From the NCBI GenBank assembly GCA_013911975.1, contig JACESF010000044.1:1-36186 (forward strand): a DNA stretch of 36,186 nt, in the 5' to 3' direction. A program made the position numbers and the translations under genes. The DNA comes from Hyphomicrobiales bacterium (GTDB lineage Bacteria; Pseudomonadota; Alphaproteobacteria; Rhizobiales; Xanthobacteraceae). A model generated the notes under the pieces. It ran no database searches. It was not told the origin of the DNA and saw only the letters and a program-made list of their open reading frames with translations. This document shows, one piece after another, positions 16,221 through 24,390 of the stretch. Position 1 is the stretch's first letter. The number at the start of each line of letters is the position of its first letter.

Positions 16221-17735
16221 TCAATGTCCCCGCACGAAGGCGTGGATCTTGTGGTTGAGCGGCGCGAGCGCCGCCTGGACTTCGCAATAGAGGCCGTGGC
16301 CGTCCGCATAGCGGGCGGCACGGGCGGCATCGGGCACGGCGCGCGACACCACCCGGACCACGTCGGCCGCCGCCCGCTCGTCGGCATAGGCCCCCACCCC
16401 GACACCGGCGATGAGCGCCGCCCCGAACGAGGCGTCCGCCACCGCCGGAAGCTCCACCTCCACGTCGAGCACGTCGGCGACGATCTGGCGCCACAAGGCG
16501 CTGCGCGCGCCGCCGCCCGTGAGGCGCGCGGTGGAGAAGTCGAGGCCTTTCGCCCGCAAGGCCAGAAGGCAATCCTTCAAGGAATAGGCGATGCCCTCAT
16601 ACAGGGCGCGCACGAAATGGCCGGACCCGTGGTTGAAGCCGATGCCGACGAAATCGGCGCGCAGCAGCGGGTCCCAATGGGGGCTGCGCTCGCCGTTGAG
16701 ATAGGGGTGGAAGAACAAGCCCTCCGCACCCGGCGCCACCAGGGCCGCCCGGCGGTCCATCTCGTCGAACACCGCCGTCCCGTCCTCGCCGGACCGCTTG
16801 AAGAAGGTGTCCCGCAGCCATTTGTGGGCGGACGCGCAGGAATTGGTGGCGGCGATCACATACCAGTGCGCCGGCATGACGTGGGGATAATTGATGACCG
16901 TGAAATCGGGGTGCGCCGCGGGCGTGAGCACGCTCACGGTCGCGGCCGTGGCGAGCTTCACCACGCCCAGCCCCTCGCGGACCATGCCCGCGCCATAGGT
17001 CTCGGCGGCGGTGTCCGAGGTGCCGCAGACGACCGGCGTGCCCGCCTTCAACCCGCAGGCGCGCGCCGCCTGCGCCGTCACCTCGCCGACCACGGTGGTC
17101 GGGGTGACGATGGGCGGCAGCGTCTCCAGCGGCCAGCCGATCATGGCGCACAGTTCGGCCGACCATTCGTTGGTGCGCGCGTCCGCCATGAGGGTGCCCA
17201 CGGCGTCGATATGGTCGGTCTCCCACGTCCCGGTGAGGCGGGAGCGCAGCCAGTCCTTGGCCACATAGAGCCGCTTCACGCGGGCGAAGGCATCAGGCTC
17301 GTTCCGGCGCAGCCACAGCATCTGCGGCAGCGTCCAGGTGGGATTGGCGCGGTTGGCGCCGATCTCCAGGATACGGGCATCGGCCTGCGCCCGCAGCATC
17401 TGCGTCTCGGCGCCGGAGCGCTGGTCGTTCCACAGGATGGCGGGACGGATGACCGCTCCGTCCGCATCCTCCAGCACCTGCGTATGGGCGCCCGCCGAGA
17501 AGGACACGGCCGCCACCTCCCCCGCGTCCGCGCCCGCCGCCGCAAGGGCGCGCGGCACCGTCTCGCAGATGGCGGCCCACCATTCGTGGGGGTCCTGCTC
17601 GCTCCAGCCGGGATGCGGCGCGCTCGTCGCCACCGGCGCCGACGCCTCCCCCGCCAGCGTCCCGTCGAGACGGATGATGCTGGTCTTGAGCGATCCCGCG
17701 CCCAGGTCGATACCCACGAGAAGCTCACGCGCCAC
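16221..17735 (-). CDS. FGGY-family carbohydrate kinase (xylulokinase-like)
   Basis: FGGY kinases phosphorylate sugars or polyols such as xylulose, glycerol and erythritol with ATP. The 504-residue protein starts with [17 protein letters not shown] (phosphate 1 motif), contains WNDQRSGAE (residue ~105, typical of xylulokinases), [28 protein letters not shown], and the C-terminal [19 protein letters not shown] adenosine motif. The start is a GTG preceded by GGAGG with a 6-nt spacer, which decides it over later ATGs. The gene follows the flavoenzyme gene by 35 nt and precedes the ATPase gene. Together with the GldA-like and SDR genes it suggests that an imported polyol is oxidised and then phosphorylated. 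The exact substrate is open. Confidence 0.92.
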   Translation of the reverse strand: MARELLVGIDLGAGSLKTSIIRLDGTLAGEASAPVATSAPHPGWSEQDPHEWWAAICETVPRALAAAGADAGEVAAVSFSAGAHTQVLEDADGAVIRPAILWNDQRSGAETQMLRAQADARILEIGANRANPTWTLPQMLWLRRNEPDAFARVKRLYVAKDWLRSRLTGTWETDHIDAVGTLMADARTNEWSAELCAMIGWPLETLPPIVTPTTVVGEVTAQAARACGLKAGTPVVCGTSDTAAETYGAGMVREGLGVVKLATAATVSVLTPAAHPDFTVINYPHVMPAHWYVIAATNSCASAHKWLRDTFFKRSGEDGTAVFDEMDRRAALVAPGAEGLFFHPYLNGERSPHWDPLLRADFVGIGFNHGSGHFVRALYEGIAYSLKDCLLALRAKGLDFSTARLTGGGARSALWRQIVADVLDVEVELPAVADASFGAALIAGVGVGAYADERAAADVVRVVSRAVPDAARAARYADGHGLYCEVQAALAPLNHKIHAFVRGH

Positions 17736-17770
17736 GGCGAACCTCCGTCCACCTGCGCGAGAAGGCGCGA

Positions 17771-19255
17771 TCAGTCATGACGCACATCCACGGCGCGGGG
17801 GGCGGGACGCAGGCCGAGCTTTCCGGGATTCATCAGATTGTCCGGGTCCAGCTTGTCCTTGATGGCCTGGAGGACGCTCAGTCCCGCACCCAGCTCGCGG
17901 GCGAGCCAGGGATTGCGGAACACGCCCACGCCGTGATGGTGCGCGATGGAGCCGCCATGGTCCAGGGTGAGGCCCTGGATCGCGTCCCACAGCCGCGCAT
18001 GCAGGGGCAGGGCCTCCGCCTGCTCCATGGGCGGCAGGCGGATGGTCATGTATTGGCACGCCCCCTCGGGATAGATGTGCGACCAGTGGGCGCCGAAATG
18101 GATCTTCGGAAAGATCTCCCGCGCCGCCGCCGCCATGGCCGCGTACATGCCGGGAATGGCGGACCAGTTGCCCGTCACCTCGATGGTGTCGTTGAAATAG
18201 CCCGCCGCCTGCCATTTCTGGGAATAGGCCACGTAGCGGTTGGCCTTCCAGTGGTGGAAGGGGCCGTCGGGCGCCACCTTGGCGCCCTCCTGGGCGCAGA
18301 TGGCGAGCGCCGCCTCCTGCTCCGCGCTCACCATGGGCTCGGAGCCGGAGAAGACCAGGATGGCGAGGATGGGATTGTCGCCGAACACCTCCAGGCCCTC
18401 GGTCCGCTCCTTGCTCTCCACGGCGTCGTAGATGCGCGCGATGGTGGGGCGAAGCTCGGCCTGCATGATCCGCCGCGCACTGTCCCAGGCCGCCTGGAGC
18501 GAGGGGAAGGCGAGCACCACGCCGCGCTCGATCTCCGGCTTCTTCCAGATGCGCAGGGTCAGTTCGGTGATGATGCCGAGCGTGCCTTCGCTGCCCACCA
18601 GGAGATCGCGGATCGAGGGCCCCACGGAGCGGCGCGGCAGGGGCGCGATGTCCAGCGGCGTGCCGTCCGGCAGGATGGCCTTCATGCCGACCACGATGTC
18701 CTCGATCTTGCCATAGCGCGAGGACGCCTGTCCGCCGCCCCGGCAGGCGGCCCAGCCGCCCACGGTGGAAATCTCGATGGACTGGGGCAGGTGCCCGCAG
18801 GTGAAGCCCTCGGCGTTCAGCGCCGCCTCGAACTCCGCCCCGTTCATGCCCGCCTGCACGGTGGCGAGCGCGTTCACCGGGTCCACGGAGACGATGCGGT
18901 CGAGCCGCCGCAGGTCCACCATGACTTCCTGCGCCAGGGGGATCGCGCCGCCCAGCACGCCCGAGCCGTTGCCGTAGGGAATGATCTGGATGCCGTGGGC
19001 GCGGGCATGGCGCACGATGGCGGCCACCTCGGCGGCGGAACCGGGGCGCACCGCGAGGCGCGGCAGCACGCCGGCGAGGCGCCCGGCGCGCTCGCGGAAA
19101 TTGGCGAAGGGAAGCCGGTCGTGGGCATAGGCGCGCCGCCCGTCCGCATCGGCGATCACATGGTCGGCGCCGACGATTCCGGCGAGCGCCGTCGCAAGCG
19201 CGGAGGTGGCCGCGTCGGCGGTCTGGCTGTCCTTCAGGGCGTCGGCGGCGGTCAT
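17771..19255 (-). CDS. FAD-binding oxidoreductase of the VAO family, alkyl-DHAP synthase-like
   Basis: This 494-residue flavoprotein has the PCMH-type FAD domain (~45-240) and a C-terminal VAO cap. It most resembles alkyldihydroxyacetonephosphate synthase: PYGNGSGVLGG, GHLPQSIEISTVGGWAACR, SSRYGKIEDIVVG and, near the C-terminus, GSIAHHHGVGVFRNPWL, in which the triple-His loop of AGPS is intact. True AGPS replaces an acyl chain of acyl-DHAP by a fatty alcohol without net oxidation. Bacterial relatives near polyol genes may be dehydrogenases instead. I chose the ATG at 19255, preceded by AGAGGTG; an upstream ATG-type start would add about 28 residues and run into the operator. It is the first gene downstream of lacI, so it is likely LacI-controlled. 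Confidence 0.85.
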   Translation of the reverse strand: MTAADALKDSQTADAATSALATALAGIVGADHVIADADGRRAYAHDRLPFANFRERAGRLAGVLPRLAVRPGSAAEVAAIVRHARAHGIQIIPYGNGSGVLGGAIPLAQEVMVDLRRLDRIVSVDPVNALATVQAGMNGAEFEAALNAEGFTCGHLPQSIEISTVGGWAACRGGGQASSRYGKIEDIVVGMKAILPDGTPLDIAPLPRRSVGPSIRDLLVGSEGTLGIITELTLRIWKKPEIERGVVLAFPSLQAAWDSARRIMQAELRPTIARIYDAVESKERTEGLEVFGDNPILAILVFSGSEPMVSAEQEAALAICAQEGAKVAPDGPFHHWKANRYVAYSQKWQAAGYFNDTIEVTGNWSAIPGMYAAMAAAAREIFPKIHFGAHWSHIYPEGACQYMTIRLPPMEQAEALPLHARLWDAIQGLTLDHGGSIAHHHGVGVFRNPWLARELGAGLSVLQAIKDKLDPDNLMNPGKLGLRPAPRAVDVRHD

Positions 19256-19319
19256 GAGCACCTCTCGCAATGGGAGGTGTCGATAAGATCCCTCATTCTG
19301 GCACCCTCCCATATCGTTA

Positions 19320-19339
19320 TTGAACAATCGTTTGTTCAA
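19320..19339 (-). promoter_or_regulatory. Candidate LacI-family operator
   Basis: TTGAACAA (19320-19327) and TTGTTCAA (19332-19339) are perfect 8-bp arms around TCGT, giving a 20-bp palindrome with CG at its exact centre, the hallmark of LacI-family operators. It lies in the 122-bp gap between the lacI stop and the flavoenzyme start, where it can block the polyol operon. The gap is also A/T-richer than its surroundings. Confidence 0.65.
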
Positions 19340-19377
19340 AGCTGTCAGAGAATGCTTTTCCCGTCAAGCGGCAGAAT

Positions 19378-20382
19378 TCAGGGAAGGAGCGGACCTGTGG
19401 AGCGGCGCACGATGAGGTCGCCCGGCGGCAGCGGCGGGACGGGGTCGGGCGTCTCGCCCGCCAGGGCGCGGATGAGCAGCGTGGCGGCCACCCGCCCCAT
19501 CTCCTCGGTGGGCATGGCGACGCTGGTGAGGGGCGGATACAGCATGGCCGCCACGGGCGCGTCGTGCAGGCCGATCACCGAGACATCCTCGGGAATGCGC
19601 AGGCCCGCCTCGTGCAAGGTGGCCATGGCGCCGGCGGCGGACACGAGGGTCGCCGCGAGCACCGCCGTGGGCTTCTGGGACAGCAGGGCGCGCATGGCCA
19701 GGGCGCCGCCTTCCGCCGTATAGCCGGCCACCGCCACGCGGTCCTCGTCATAGGCGATCTTCGCCGCCGCGAGCCCGTCGCGATAGCCCTGGAGGCGCTC
19801 GCGCGCATTGAAGCCGCCCGCGCGCCCCGCCAAGTGCACGATGCGCCGGTGCCCGAGCGCGGTGAGGTGGTCCACCGCCTTGCGGGCCGCCGCGCGGCTG
19901 TCCAGCACCACCGACAGGCGCGCGCCGGGAAGGATGCGGTTCATGAGCACGAACGGCACCTCGGCGGAGGCGAGGTCCGTGCGCAGCACCTCGTCGTCGT
20001 CGAGGCTCGCCACCAGCAGGCCATCCACGCGGTTGGTCTGGGAGATCTTGGCGATGGTGGTGGCGGTCTCGCCCGGCTCGCGGTGGGAGATGAGCAGCGA
20101 ATAGCCGAGCCGCGCCGCCGCAAGCTCGGCGCCCCGGATGGCCGAGGCGAAGACCGGGTTGTCCAGCTGCGGCACCACGATGCCCAGCGTGTCGGTGCGC
20201 TGGGTGCGCAGGCCGCGTGCCAGCGGATTGGCGAGATATTGCAGCTCGCCCGCCACCTTCAGGATGCGCGCCCGCGTCTCCTCGCGCACCCGCTGGGTCG
20301 CCTCCCCGCGCAGCACGCGGGAGGCGGTGGACATATCCACCCCCGCCGCCCGAGCCACATCCGCCAAAGTCACGCGCGCCAT
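19378..20382 (-). CDS. LacI-family transcriptional regulator
   Basis: The 334-residue protein opens with the LacI headpiece, RVTLADVARAAGVDMSTASRVLRG (helix-turn-helix in residues ~3-25), and the hinge helix region YLANPLARGLRTQ. It continues into a periplasmic-binding-protein-like effector domain (~60-330) with TDTLGIVVPQLDNPVFA, GHRRIVHLAGRAG and DVSVIGLHDAPVAAMLYPPLTSV. The start at 20382 puts the helix-turn-helix at the N-terminus as in all LacI proteins; a longer frame upstream encodes only unstructured Arg/Pro-rich sequence. It lies just upstream of the flavoenzyme, kinase, ABC, SDR and GldA-like operon, transcribed in the same direction, and probably represses it until a sugar or sugar-phosphate effector binds. 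Confidence 0.93.
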   Translation of the reverse strand: MARVTLADVARAAGVDMSTASRVLRGEATQRVREETRARILKVAGELQYLANPLARGLRTQRTDTLGIVVPQLDNPVFASAIRGAELAAARLGYSLLISHREPGETATTIAKISQTNRVDGLLVASLDDDEVLRTDLASAEVPFVLMNRILPGARLSVVLDSRAAARKAVDHLTALGHRRIVHLAGRAGGFNARERLQGYRDGLAAAKIAYDEDRVAVAGYTAEGGALAMRALLSQKPTAVLAATLVSAAGAMATLHEAGLRIPEDVSVIGLHDAPVAAMLYPPLTSVAMPTEEMGRVAATLLIRALAGETPDPVPPLPPGDLIVRRSTGPLLP

Positions 20383-20509
20383 GCCGCCCGGTCCACTCGC
20401 CGCAATCGCCACGGGCCATTGTATGGCGCGGCAACCGCGCCGGCGGCAAGGGGGAGGCAATCGGGAGACGATCCCGGCAGGAGAGACGGGGGCGGCAGGC
20501 CCGCCGCGC

Positions 20510-22102
20510 TCAATATCCCAGGGCGCAGCCATCCTTGCGCGGATCGGAGCCGCCGAACAGGACGCCCCGCTCCCAGTCGATGGCCACCGCCTGCGCGCCG
20601 CCGATGGGGATAGAGGGCGCCACCACTTTCAGGCCGCGCCGCTCGAAATCAACGCCCACCAGGGCGCGAAGCCTGGCTTCCATCTCCACCTCGTTGGTTC
20701 CCGGCTTGGGAAACAGCCGGGGCAGGTCGGCGGCGGCCTGAAGGTCGAGCCCGTGGTCAAGCACCGCCGACAGGAAATAGGCATGGCCCATGGCCTGGTA
20801 ATGCCCGCCCATCACGCCGAACGACAGGACCACGCGCCCCTCCTCCGACACCATGGCCGGAATGATGGTGTGAAGCGGCCGCTTGCCGGGCGCGACGGCA
20901 TTGGGATGGCCCGCCTCCAGGGAGAAGCTCTGGGCGCGGTTGTGGAACAGCACGCCGGACTTCGGCGCCATCAGCGCCGAGCCGAACGCGTTGAAGATGG
21001 AATTGATGAAGGAGACCGTGTTCCGGTCCTTGTCCACCACCGAGATGTAGACGGTGTCCTTGTGCTCGGTGCCGCCGCCCGCCGGCAGGGGCTTCACCGC
21101 CCGCGCGCGGTCGATGCGCGCGGCGAGGCGGTCGGCCAGCGCGTCGGAGAGCAGGTAGTCCACCGGCACCTCGGCAAGGCGGGGATCTGCCAGCACCGCG
21201 TCCCGCTCCGCATAGGCAAGGCGCGTCGCCTCGGTCTTCACGAACAGGTCGTCCACGTCCAGCGCCTCCGGCTTGAAGGTGAAGCGGGAGAGGATGTTCA
21301 GGATCAGCAAGGCGATGATCCCCTGCCCGTTCGGCGGGCATTCATGGACCGTGCGGCCGCGATAGGTGGTGGAGATGGGCGTCACATACTCCCCGGCGGC
21401 GGCGGCGAAATCCTCCAGCGTATGGAGGCCGCCGGCACCGCGCAGATGGTCCACCATGTCGGCCGCCACCTCGCCTTCATAGAAGGCCCGCGGCCCCTCG
21501 CGGCCGATGCGCTCCAGGGTCTGCGCCAGCTTCGGCTGGCGCAGCACGGTGCCGATTGCGGGCGGTTCGCCATCCACCAGGAAGGTGGCGCGCACACTGG
21601 GATCCCGGCGCAGCAGGTCGCGGTTGATGCGGATGTCGAAGGCGACGCGCGGCATCACCGCGAAGCCCTCCCGCGCCATGCGGATGGCGGGGGCGAGCAG
21701 TTCGGACAGGCTCATGCGGCCATGGTCCGCCACCAGCCGCGCCCAGGCTTCCACGGCGCCGGGCACGGTGACGGCATGGGGCGAATGCCGCTCGATGGCG
21801 CGGATGCCCTGCCCCTCATACCAGGCGAGCGTCGCGGCAGCGGGCAGGCGCCCGGAGCCGTTGAAGGCGACGATGCGCGTCGAGCCCTCCGGCGCATAGA
21901 GCGCGAAGCAGTCGCCGCCGATGCCCGTGGACCCCGGCTCCACCACGCACTGCACGGCGCAGGCCGCCACCGCCGCGTCCATGGCGTTGCCGCCCGCCTT
22001 CAGCACCTCGATGGCGGTGAGCGTCGAGGCGGGATGGGAGGTCGCCGCCATGCCGTGGGTTCCCACCGCGAGGGAGCGGCCGGAGGTCTCGAAATCTCTC
22101 AT
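20510..22102 (-). CDS. Gamma-glutamyltransferase-family N-terminal nucleophile hydrolase
   Basis: Members cleave themselves at a Thr that becomes the nucleophile, then hydrolyse or transfer gamma-glutamyl or related amides. The 530-residue protein has GGNAMDAAVAACAVQCVVEPGSTGIGGD in the large subunit (residues ~38-64; this is the family hallmark in overlapping pieces), PPNGQGIIALLILNIL and, at the cleavage site, HKDTVYISVVD with T350 as probable nucleophile. The small subunit keeps NAVAPGKRPLHTIIP and SFGVMGG. There is no signal peptide, so it is probably cytoplasmic, unlike E. coli GGT. The DTVY sequence differs from the TTH found in true glutathione hydrolases, so a different amide substrate is likely. 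The ATG has no clear ribosome site. Confidence 0.85.
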   Translation of the reverse strand: MRDFETSGRSLAVGTHGMAATSHPASTLTAIEVLKAGGNAMDAAVAACAVQCVVEPGSTGIGGDCFALYAPEGSTRIVAFNGSGRLPAAATLAWYEGQGIRAIERHSPHAVTVPGAVEAWARLVADHGRMSLSELLAPAIRMAREGFAVMPRVAFDIRINRDLLRRDPSVRATFLVDGEPPAIGTVLRQPKLAQTLERIGREGPRAFYEGEVAADMVDHLRGAGGLHTLEDFAAAAGEYVTPISTTYRGRTVHECPPNGQGIIALLILNILSRFTFKPEALDVDDLFVKTEATRLAYAERDAVLADPRLAEVPVDYLLSDALADRLAARIDRARAVKPLPAGGGTEHKDTVYISVVDKDRNTVSFINSIFNAFGSALMAPKSGVLFHNRAQSFSLEAGHPNAVAPGKRPLHTIIPAMVSEEGRVVLSFGVMGGHYQAMGHAYFLSAVLDHGLDLQAAADLPRLFPKPGTNEVEMEARLRALVGVDFERRGLKVVAPSIPIGGAQAVAIDWERGVLFGGSDPRKDGCALGY

Positions 22103-22192
22103 TGAAATAGGCCCGTCCGTGAATGCGTTGCGTTTCCCGGCGGCTGTGAGCCGGACACGGCGGCCGCCACGCCGTGCCGGAAGGCTGCGCCG

Positions 22193-22930
22193 CTAAAGGG
22201 CGAAGCGCAGGGAAATGAGCGAGAGATGCTCGCGCAGCAGGCGCCGCGCCAAGTCCGCGTCTCGTGCCTGCAAGGCCGCGATGATGGCCTCATGCTCGCT
22301 CTGGTAGCGATGCCACCGGTCCCAGTCGAAGCGGCTTTCCTTCAGGTGGATCCAGCCGGGCTGCTGTCGGGCGAGGGTCATCAGTTCCGCCAACGCCATG
22401 AACAGCGGATTGCCGGTGGCACGGCACAGGGCGCCATGAAACGCCGTGTCCACCGCCTCGGTCTCGCGCCAGTCCTTCGCGCCCCGGCTGTCCCGCACCA
22501 GTCGGGCGATGGAATCCAGCGCCTCGTCGGAGGCGGAGAGGACCAGCACGTCGGCAAGCTGCGGCTCGATGAGAGAGCGGAATTCCATGAGCTGCGCCGG
22601 CGAGGGACGGACCGGCAGCGCGCTGAACGCATTGGGCTCGCGCGCGGCCGAGACGAACGTGCCCCGCCCCACCTGCCGCGTGACGAGTCCCGCCCGTTCG
22701 AGCCCGTCCAGCGCCGAGCGGACCGTGGCGCGGGAGAGGCCGACCAGTTCCGCGATGCGCCGTTCGGTGAACATGCGGCTGCCCACCGGCAGGTCGCCGG
22801 CACGGATGGCCGCCTCCAGACGCTGCTGAAGCTCGCGGCCCGTGTCCGCCTTCCGAACGAGCAGGCGCGCCATGGCCGCATCCGCGCCGCCGGCCTCCCG
22901 CTCCGATTCATGCCCAGTCTCAACCGCCAC
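22193..22930 (-). CDS. GntR-family regulator with FCD (FadR C-terminal) domain
   Basis: The protein has an N-terminal winged helix with AAIRAGDLPVGSRMFTERRIAELVGLSRATVRSALDGLE (shown here as one region, ending near residue 90 of the chosen start) and a helical FCD effector domain. The latter contains SLIEPQLADVL, DTAFHGALCRATGN (metal-site D-x3-H type) and RLLREHLSLI. FCD proteins bind small carboxylates and mostly repress. I chose a GTG at 22930, which has GGAGG 5 nt upstream. An ATG at 23005 would extend into A/T-rich DNA containing a likely operator, and an ATG at 22873 is a shorter alternative. The gene diverges from the Bug receptor at 23322 and lies upstream of the GGT-family gene, so it may control both. 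Confidence 0.88.
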   Translation of the reverse strand: MAVETGHESEREAGGADAAMARLLVRKADTGRELQQRLEAAIRAGDLPVGSRMFTERRIAELVGLSRATVRSALDGLERAGLVTRQVGRGTFVSAAREPNAFSALPVRPSPAQLMEFRSLIEPQLADVLVLSASDEALDSIARLVRDSRGAKDWRETEAVDTAFHGALCRATGNPLFMALAELMTLARQQPGWIHLKESRFDWDRWHRYQSEHEAIIAALQARDADLARRLLREHLSLISLRFAL

Positions 22931-23321
22931 GCCGCCCTCCGCCGTGCCCAGTTTTTTCCCACGCCATGCCCCTAAATTGGGCGAACCAAATTCGAGCCAT
23001 TGCATCGATTGGGCTAATATGCATTAAATTGATCGTGTTTGTTGATAATAAGATGCGACAGATCGATGAATCGAGACTTGATGTTGTGCTCATTGATTTC
23101 ATAAGCTCGACTCATGCCACGATGGTTTGGCCCACTCCGCACATCTCTCGCCGAGAGAGCAAGTGGACCTTACCCGATATGGGAAGGATGTCCAGATTGG
23201 TCTATGCCAATTTTCCTCTCCCGTCGCCCGCCCCATGGGGTCGCATCTTCGCCGCCTGACGCAGGTCCCGCCCCACGGACGGGACCCAATCGACCTCTGA
23301 CGAGTTAGCGGGAGCCGCTGC
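22931..23321. promoter_or_regulatory. Divergent A/T-rich control region between the GntR and Bug receptor genes
   Basis: This 391-bp gene-free stretch is much richer in A/T (especially 22970-23110) than its surroundings. It holds a near-palindrome AAATTGG-N5-CCAAATT at 22974-22992 (one mismatch), a direct repeat ATTGGGC at 22976 and 23008 (32 bp apart), GATAAT near 23043 as a possible -10 box, and a perfect 6-bp stem TCTCTC/GAGAGA at 23144-23158. It probably contains both promoters and the FCD regulator's binding sites. No protein-coding gene is supported in it. Confidence 0.5.
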
Positions 23322-24305
23322 ATGAAGATGATCAAGACGATCGGCCGTTACACCCTGGCGGGCCTCGCCTGCGCCGTGCTCGCCACCGGCGGGGCGCTGG
23401 CCCAGACGGCCTATCCCGACCGCGCCATCACCATGGTGGTGCCCTACCCGCCCGGCGGCCCCAACGACATCGTCGCGCGCAGCATCAGCGAGGAGATGGC
23501 CAAGGCGCTGGGCCAGCCCGTCATCATCGACAATCGCAGCGGCGCCGGCGGCAATATCGGCACCGCCTATGTGGGCCACGCCAAGCCCGACGGCTACACG
23601 CTGCTGCTGGCCGCCACGCCGCTCGTGGCCAACCCCTCGCTGTATCCGGATGTGAACTACGATCCCTTCAAGGACCTCACCGGCGTCGCCATGGTCTCCA
23701 TCGCGCCCCTGGTGCTGGTGGTGCCCGCCGCGCTGCCCATCAAGAGTGTCAAGGAGCTGATCGACTATGCCAAGGCCAACCCGGGCAAGCTGAATTTCGG
23801 CACGGGCGGCGCGGGCACCGGCCTGCATCTGGCCGCCGAGCTGTTCATGAACGACACCGGCGTGGAGATGACCCACATCCCCTACCAGGGCAATGCCCAG
23901 GTGATGCCGGACCTGCTGGCGGGCCGCATCGACGTGCTGTTCAGCGCCATGGGCACCGCCCTGCCGCACATCAAGAGCGGCGCGCTCCGGGCCCTGGCCG
24001 TCACCACCAAGGCGCGCTCCAGCGTGCTGCCCGACATCCCCACCATGGAACAGGCCGGCGTGCCGGGCTTCGAGTTCGGCTCCTGGTACGTGGTCGCCAC
24101 CACCGCGGGCACGCCCCAGCCCATCCTCCAGAAGCTCAACACCACGGTCGTCGACATCATCAAGACGCCGGAGGTGCAGGCCAAGTTCGACAAGCTGAGC
24201 GCCGTCGCCATGCCCTATACGCTGGCGCAGACCAATACCTACCTGAAGGACCAGTACGACCTCTGGTCCAAGATCATCAAGCAGCGGAACATCTCCGCCA
24301 AATAA
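23322..24305 (+). CDS. Bug/TctC-type tripartite tricarboxylate transporter receptor protein (second copy)
   Basis: This periplasmic carboxylate-binding protein has 327 residues. A Sec-type signal, MKMIKTIGRYTLAGLACAVL, ends at ALA near residue 27. The mature protein starts with AYPDRAITMVVPYPPGGPND, followed by IDNRSGAGGNIGTAYV and PDGYTLLLAATPLVANP, all standard Bug elements. GGGAG precedes the ATG. It resembles the receptor at 6849 only at family level. No TctA/TctB genes are nearby. A strong terminator follows it directly, and the GntR/FCD regulator diverges from it, an arrangement common for inducible carboxylate receptors. The ligand is unknown. Confidence 0.94.
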   Translation: MKMIKTIGRYTLAGLACAVLATGGALAQTAYPDRAITMVVPYPPGGPNDIVARSISEEMAKALGQPVIIDNRSGAGGNIGTAYVGHAKPDGYTLLLAATPLVANPSLYPDVNYDPFKDLTGVAMVSIAPLVLVVPAALPIKSVKELIDYAKANPGKLNFGTGGAGTGLHLAAELFMNDTGVEMTHIPYQGNAQVMPDLLAGRIDVLFSAMGTALPHIKSGALRALAVTTKARSSVLPDIPTMEQAGVPGFEFGSWYVVATTAGTPQPILQKLNTTVVDIIKTPEVQAKFDKLSAVAMPYTLAQTNTYLKDQYDLWSKIIKQRNISAK

Positions 24306-24330
24306 CCGGGACGGCACCGACCTGCCGCCG

Positions 24331-24365
24331 GGCACCCGCGCGCGTTGAGCGCTCGGGTGCCTTTT
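24331..24365 (+). terminator. Rho-independent terminator after the second Bug receptor gene
   Basis: GGCACCCG followed by CGCGC (24331-24343) pairs with 24349-24361 as a 13-bp stem with one mismatch and a 5-nt loop. TTTT follows at 24362-24365. It lies 25 nt before the next start codon, so it may attenuate rather than fully stop transcription into the metallo-beta-lactamase-fold gene. Confidence 0.8.
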
Positions 24366-24390
24366 CCGTCAGAGAAGAAAGGGACGAAGC

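Noticed and set aside
17777..19723. Long plus-strand frame (648 codons) opposite the flavoenzyme and lacI
   Set aside because: It crosses two well-supported minus-strand genes and the operator gap and has a low-complexity His/Gly/Ala composition typical of antisense frames.
20383..20532. N-terminal extension of LacI
   Set aside because: The extra residues are unstructured and LacI proteins begin directly with the helix-turn-helix; the ATG at 20382 fits.
20138..22105. Long plus-strand frame (655 codons) opposite the GGT-family gene
   Set aside because: Antisense to a gene with intact family motifs; composition is His/Gly/Arg-rich with no recognisable fold.
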